Shown here: one piece after another, positions 19,590 to 23,840 of the stretch
Numbering within the stretch: the first letter of the stretch is position 1
How the letters are laid out: each line of letters opens with the position of its first letter
Source of the DNA: Gnetum montanum
Taxonomy: Eukaryota > Streptophyta > Gnetopsida > Gnetales > Gnetaceae
Reading direction: 5' to 3'
Assembly (NCBI GenBank): GCA_015680685.1
Contig: MNCI01017954.1
Coordinates: 250,958 to 274,797, forward strand
Length of the DNA: 23,840 nt
Translations under genes and position numbers: made by a program
Notes under the pieces: model-generated
What the model saw: the letters and a program-made list of their open reading frames with translations, nothing else
Told to the model about the DNA's origin: nothing
Databases searched by the model: none

Positions 19590-20405
19590 TGATGAGTGGC
19601 GAGGTACCCCTACACTCAACCATATGAATACGAGCGTTACACGCACGATCCGGTCGAACTTCGCAGATGAACTAGTTGTGGCATCTAGACAGTTAGCCTT
19701 AGGTCATAGTTCGCTGTCTTCCCACCTAGACTAGTATTAGCTTTGTCACGCATGGTTTAGTCCAGAGTGAGGTGTATGATGGGTTTCTAATCTAATGCTA
19801 CGCCTGAAGGCAATGGAAGATAATATTACTAAGCTAAGGGAGAAAGGGTGAGAACGAATCTAGCTAGCCTAAGTGCGATGAGCATTTGTTCCTTGATTAT
19901 CCGTACACATCTTAGACTTCGTGCATGACTACCATTGGGATTACCAAGCGCAGATCCTAGGTACGCTATTGGGTTACCAAGTAGTCACACTTAAATGTTT
20001 GTAATCAAGTCGTACTCATTCTGCGTTTTAACATGAGTTTAAGGGTGAGGAGATATTAACTAGGAAATCAATAAATAAAAATTAATTAAATGATTAATCT
20101 AAGTGAATGCTGCAATGATGAAGTAATCTTGATCTTTATTCCCAGTTATGTGTGTGTCCAAGTACGTCACACTTGAATAAAGGATGTCGTACAGTTACAT
20201 TCACCACACTGCAGGCATACACGGAGAGGAAAAGGGAGAGAAAGAAATTAAAACACTAAAACTGACTAACTTCTCCTGATGATCTCTGATATCTAACTCT
20301 TCTGTCTACCTCTTATTTATAGATGAGGAGAAAAGTTGCGATATCGCGTATGCGATATCACGGTTGGGCTGCGATATCGTGGTCACCCCAAATGACGACT
20401 CATCA
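19590..20405 (-). repeat. 3' LTR of minus-strand element C
   Basis: On the minus strand it starts TGATGAG (20405) directly after a GGGGGTA purine tract and ends GGGGTACCTCGCCACTCATCA (19590). It is 816 bp long and homologous to LTR A over both ends and the centre: TATAAATAAGAGGT at about 20322, GATATC dyads, TTGGTAACCC/TTGGTAATCCC words, and the near-identical final 70 bases. The adjoining 20406-20470 also matches the region before LTR A (AATAATCCCATACCT, then ACTCAAGGATGAGTTTT). This is therefore the 3' LTR of an element whose body lies at higher coordinates. Confidence 0.85.
20315..20378 (-). promoter_or_regulatory. U3 promoter of LTR C: three GATATC dyads and a TATA box
   Basis: GATATC cores occur at 20373, 20354 and 20340 (two within GCGATATCG(C/T) palindromes), spaced 19 and 14 bp. 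A TATAAATA box on the minus strand follows at 20322-20315. The layout matches LTR A. Confidence 0.45.
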
Positions 20406-20570
20406 TACCCCCACGACTGAATGAAAACTCATCCTTGAGTTACCGTGATTACATAGTGGATAGGTATGGGATTATTGGATGGTGAAAATGGGACTATGTC
20501 GTAGTGTGGGATGAAAACAAAAAAAAGACACAACATAAAGAATGTTCTACAACTATAAAATATGTGGAAC
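20406..20570 (-). mobile_element. Element C: polypurine tract and 3' untranslated stretch
   Basis: Between the stop of the long frame (20571) and the LTR. On the minus strand it ends AGTCGTGGGGGTA at the LTR border and is alignable with the same stretch in element A. It contains a T-rich run but no coding sequence. Confidence 0.65.
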
Positions 20571-23357
20571 TCATGTAGTTCTAGGTGGCAGTGGCTCGTC
20601 CATTGGTGCTTTCCCTTTGTCTTGTGCTCCAGGCTTTGAGACTTGATGACATTGAAGTATGACCTGGAGCTTCTCCTCTTCGGTCCAAGGGTCTTGTGCC
20701 ATCCATGCTAATGTTTCGATGTTTGATGGAGTCAACACTTCCCACAGATAGGGTAGTTGCAAAAACATTTGATTGGCTTTAACATACCAAGTCGCAAACA
20801 CCCATCGTTCCTCTTCGTGGGCTCTGGCTTTATCTTTGTATTCTTGAAGATCTGTAAGCCGTCGAGCCAAATCTGCTATGACACCTTTCTGTCCTTGGTA
20901 GCTTTCCTTCACCACCTAAAGTTCAGAATTTATGATCTTCAGTTTCTCCAATAACTTCTTAGGTTCCACAAATTCTGTTTCATATTTGATGTGGGTGGTG
21001 GCTACTTGCTGCTTGAGCTCTATCTTCGAGTGCCCTGCTATTAACATGGCAAGGTTGGCATATCGTAGGTTTGCCAACTCCATGTATTTTGTGAGATCCT
21101 AGATCTGTAGGTCCTGGTTCTTAACTTCCTCTTGGTGGGCAAAGGCATATGTGTCCAATATGGCCCACCAGTCAGTGTGTTGAGCACTGATAGCATTGAT
21201 GTGGGCCTTGGCCATATGGATCTCCTTTTCAAGGATCTGTTTGTACATCCCCACATGATCTAGGAAGTGCTCCTTCAGCTTTTCATGCCGTTTAGCCTCA
21301 TTTTTCCCTGTGCTTATTTCAATAGCTGTCTTTTGGTGAATTGCGCGTACCTCCTCCATTGAGAAGGTTCTATTCTTCCTGGCTAAACAACTTATGTCTT
21401 GGTTGACCCAGATAAATTATTCTTGCAACTGATGAAAGTGTTCATCGAAAACATTCTTTTGCTTCTCCATAGAGGTCAATCGAAGGTTGTCAGTAGCAAG
21501 CTATTTATTCTCCTCTTGTAAGGTGTTGAGTGCCTTAAGATGCGCATGAGTTTGCGCTTGTGCTGTCGAGGCATCCCAAATATCCTTCTCTTTTTCCTCA
21601 GCCACCTTTTTATTCTCCGTGATTAGCTTGGTTAGTTGCTCAATTCTAAAATTATCTAGCCAGTCTGCGGGAACAAATTGCAGAGGGTCCCACTGTGCTG
21701 CTTGTAGGGTTACGAGCTACTCTTGCAATCTTTGCACTTTTGCTTCCACATGCTTGGCCCTCACTTCGGTTAAGACCAGTTTCCCCTTCATGGAAATGAG
21801 GTTTGACTAAATTGCTATAACATCCCGAGGGATGTCAAATAGGGATGTCATGACTTGTCTTGTTTGTAGCAATTGATCGAGCACATCCTCATGTTTTGTA
21901 GGAGTCATTGAGATTCTAGCTAAAGTTTGAGCATCTCGTGCTCCTGTGAGATCTGCCAGTGGTACAACAGGTACATTGAAGGACTCTTTGATGTGGTCTG
22001 CGACCACTTCTGCATCTCCTGTAGCATTCTGGTGTTGCATGACCACCATAGTGGCCCCTTCACCAGTTTCTAATTGGACTTGGAAGGATGCTGTGTTTCC
22101 CGAGATCTATTGTGACCAAACACTTTCCCCTCCTCCTGTATGGATTGATACTTATCCCCTTGTGTGATCCAAAGAAACCATGGGCTGAATGGCATCATCA
22201 ATGACGTAGAAGAGATTTGCGTCATCATGACTTCCCCAACTGACCATCTCAACGATGGCCCTGAGGTGGCTCATCGACAGTCTGTAGCCTTGTGGTAGTG
22301 GCTAATCTTGGCCCGTGCTAGGCCTTACTTCCTATTGTTAACTAGGTCCAGTACTTGGAGGTTGGCTGGGTCCTGCAAGTTGAGTTGCAGTTGGTCCAGC
22401 CATCTATTCTTCTTCTTCTTCTAGTCCTAGCGTCTCACCAGTGATTTTCCTTGCAGCTGGTGGCTTTAACAGTTAAGCATATGAAGCATTTTGGGCTTTC
22501 CAGAGGACATCATTAGTATACCCCCAGATACTGGCATGTCAGCAAAGCTTCCTGATAAGGTAGGGAAAGGGCAACGCCATCTTCCCTGTCTTTTGTTCCT
22601 CGAACCGCCTCAGGATCTCCGTTAAGTATAGATGGGGTAGGTTAGCATTAACCTTTCCCATCAGCACTACACATCCTCTAGCCGCATACGTGGATATTCT
22701 TTTTAAGCCCTTTGTGGAGAAGAGGTGATAGGTTCTAATCTTAAAGTATATCCTCTCTTTCGTCGTCAGCTCACCAAATGTCTTTTCTCTACCATATGCC
22801 CTTTTCAACCAATCCCATTGCACATCGAGGTTTGAATAGGTGGATAACTGAGTAACTTTTGGCCCTATATTCGGAAGGTTTAACACTTCCAAAATGGCTT
22901 GTGCGGAGAAATCAACTGTCACACCACACATATTTACTGTGGTGCCTTGCTCCCTATTGTGCTAGAATTGGTACGTCTCCCCTAGGTACTAGGCACCACT
23001 TTTAGAGAGGACAGGCCATAAGGGAGATCCTTTGAGGTGATCCCTAACAGCCTTAGGAGCGAACTCTACAAAAGATTGAAAGTTCAATTCCACAATTACC
23101 GCAACCAATATGGACTTTTCATGGATGGCCTGAACACAATCTTGGGGCAACGTGAGATGTTGGCCCTATTCAGGCACTGCAGCAGTTTTTCTTTTTGCTT
23201 GCCTGGACTATACGGCAGGAGGATTCTCTTGATGAATGCTAAATGATTATTCCTCCTATTCTGTATGTTGTTCAGTAGGGTATTGTCTTCCACCTCTCCT
23301 AGGTTGTTTGCTTCCACCTTGAGCAGGACCTTCTTATTGTCCACATTTCAGGGCCAT
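20571..23357 (-). pseudogene. Long element C protein frame: putative plant-transposon domain plus coiled-coil tail, 21 in-frame stops
   Basis: On the minus strand a single frame runs from ATG 23357-23355 (MALKCGQ) to TGA 20573-20571, 929 codons including the stop. It is interrupted by 21 premature stops (14 TAG, 6 TAA, 1 TGA) with no visible frameshift. N-terminal residues 1-70 are Gln/Arg/Gly-rich. Residues 75-275 contain LNFQSFVEFAPKAVRDHLKG, VNMCGVTVDFSAQAILEVLNLP, WDWLKRAYGR and YHLFSTKGLKRISTYAARG; this resembles the 'putative plant transposon protein' type of domain found with plant retroelements (resemblance by eye only). A Glu run and a Pro/Gly/Thr/Gln spacer follow (about 300-330). 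From about 515 to 900 the protein is Lys/Glu/Gln/Leu-rich and probably coiled coil. It ends in a basic/Pro tail (PMDEPLPPRTT). It lies just upstream of the 3' LTR. Function unknown; not translatable as it stands. Confidence 0.65.
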
Positions 23358-23840
23358 TTGCAATCACATGGGGTCAAGCATTAGTAAGGTTGTTTTTAAT
23401 GTTAAGTTATACCTTACTGCTTACCTTAATTAATGATCTTATTTTATCTCCATGTGATATTGCCTAAAATATTGTAATAATGAGTTTGTTTCACTTAGGT
23501 GGTATTTCAATTTTAATCTCCCAGTGTACCTAAAGGGTTAAATGATTTTTTTGGCACATTTCATTCTTAATTACAACTAATTACCCTTAATGATGTCCTT
23601 TGGGCGATGATTAATTCCAAAAAAATTAGGCACTATTCGGTAGGTTTCCCTCCCCCACTACTAAGCTGAACACTTCAGGTTCAAGCAGGTTTAGACGGAA
23701 TCAAAATCGGAGTACCAGTGAGTGAGATATGGATGTGAAAGCAAGGGTCACACAATCGCAAGTCGTAGAGAAAAAATTGAAAAATTCCCCCACATGAATG
23801 ACAAGAAATGAGGCTAAGTGTTGTAGGGGGCTCACCTATT
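23358..23840 (-). mobile_element. Element C sequence upstream of the long frame; non-coding as far as seen
   Basis: On the minus strand this precedes the ATG at 23357. It is AT-rich with stops in all frames, and I find no integrase, reverse transcriptase or LTR end. It could be the element's leader or a spacer after a polymerase gene beyond the window. Confidence 0.4.

Noticed and set aside
23096-23344. 82-codon minus-strand open frame
   Set aside because: It overlaps the N-terminal part of the long element C frame (start 23357) in another frame; the long frame continues the domain sequence, so this is a shadow that happens to lack stops.
20571-23357. Altered genetic code (TAA/TAG read as Gln, as in ciliates) for the long element C frame
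   Set aside because: Gln is also encoded by many CAA/CAG codons in the same frame, the element sits in plant DNA with a plant LTR, and element A shows TGA stops as well. C-to-T decay explains both.

Overview
This window is nuclear DNA from a land plant, probably a seed plant with a large, transposon-rich genome; a conifer or other gymnosperm fits, but nothing here proves it. The evidence is a complete plant-type pectinesterase gene, lying in AT-rich, gene-poor sequence packed with old, nested plant-type transposons: a Ty3/gypsy-like LTR family, a LINE relic and a hAT relic.

Layout. About 1-3045 is the gag and protease part of a plus-strand LTR retrotransposon (element A). A 200-N assembly gap follows (3308-3507), then a non-coding 3' internal stretch, a polypurine tract and a 3' LTR (4959-5760). 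A second, more diverged copy of the same 3' internal region plus LTR (element B) covers about 6171-8796. It abuts an inverted partial LTR (D, about 8797-9125), and a decayed hAT transposase tail lies at 9264-9657. From about 10.2 to 12.9 kb three exon-like segments with matching splice phases may be a small unidentified plant gene or gene fragment. The one clear host gene is a two-exon PMEI-pectinesterase at 13695-16162, with a TATA box at 13610. AT-rich intergenic sequence follows. At 19025-19589 a LINE reverse-transcriptase tail is cut exactly by the LTR of a minus-strand element (C; LTR 19590-20405). Upstream of that LTR, in element orientation, is one long open frame of about 929 codons (23357-20571), interrupted by 21 stop codons but apparently by no frameshift.

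How the parts relate. A, B, C and D share one LTR family: TGATG/CATCA ends, a GGGGGTA tract just before the 3' LTR, a TATAAATA box, and a repeated CTTGGTAA(T/C)CC-like motif in the downstream half. Their internal regions differ. A carries gag and protease with no visible polymerase. C carries an unrelated protein with a putative plant-transposon domain and a long, probably coiled-coil tail. The A and C LTRs lie in opposite orientation on either side of the pectinesterase gene. The most interesting signal is that both long retroelement frames are full of stop codons yet remain in frame. Every one of those stops is a single C-to-T change from a Gln or Arg codon, which points to decay by deamination of methylated cytosine rather than by insertions and deletions.
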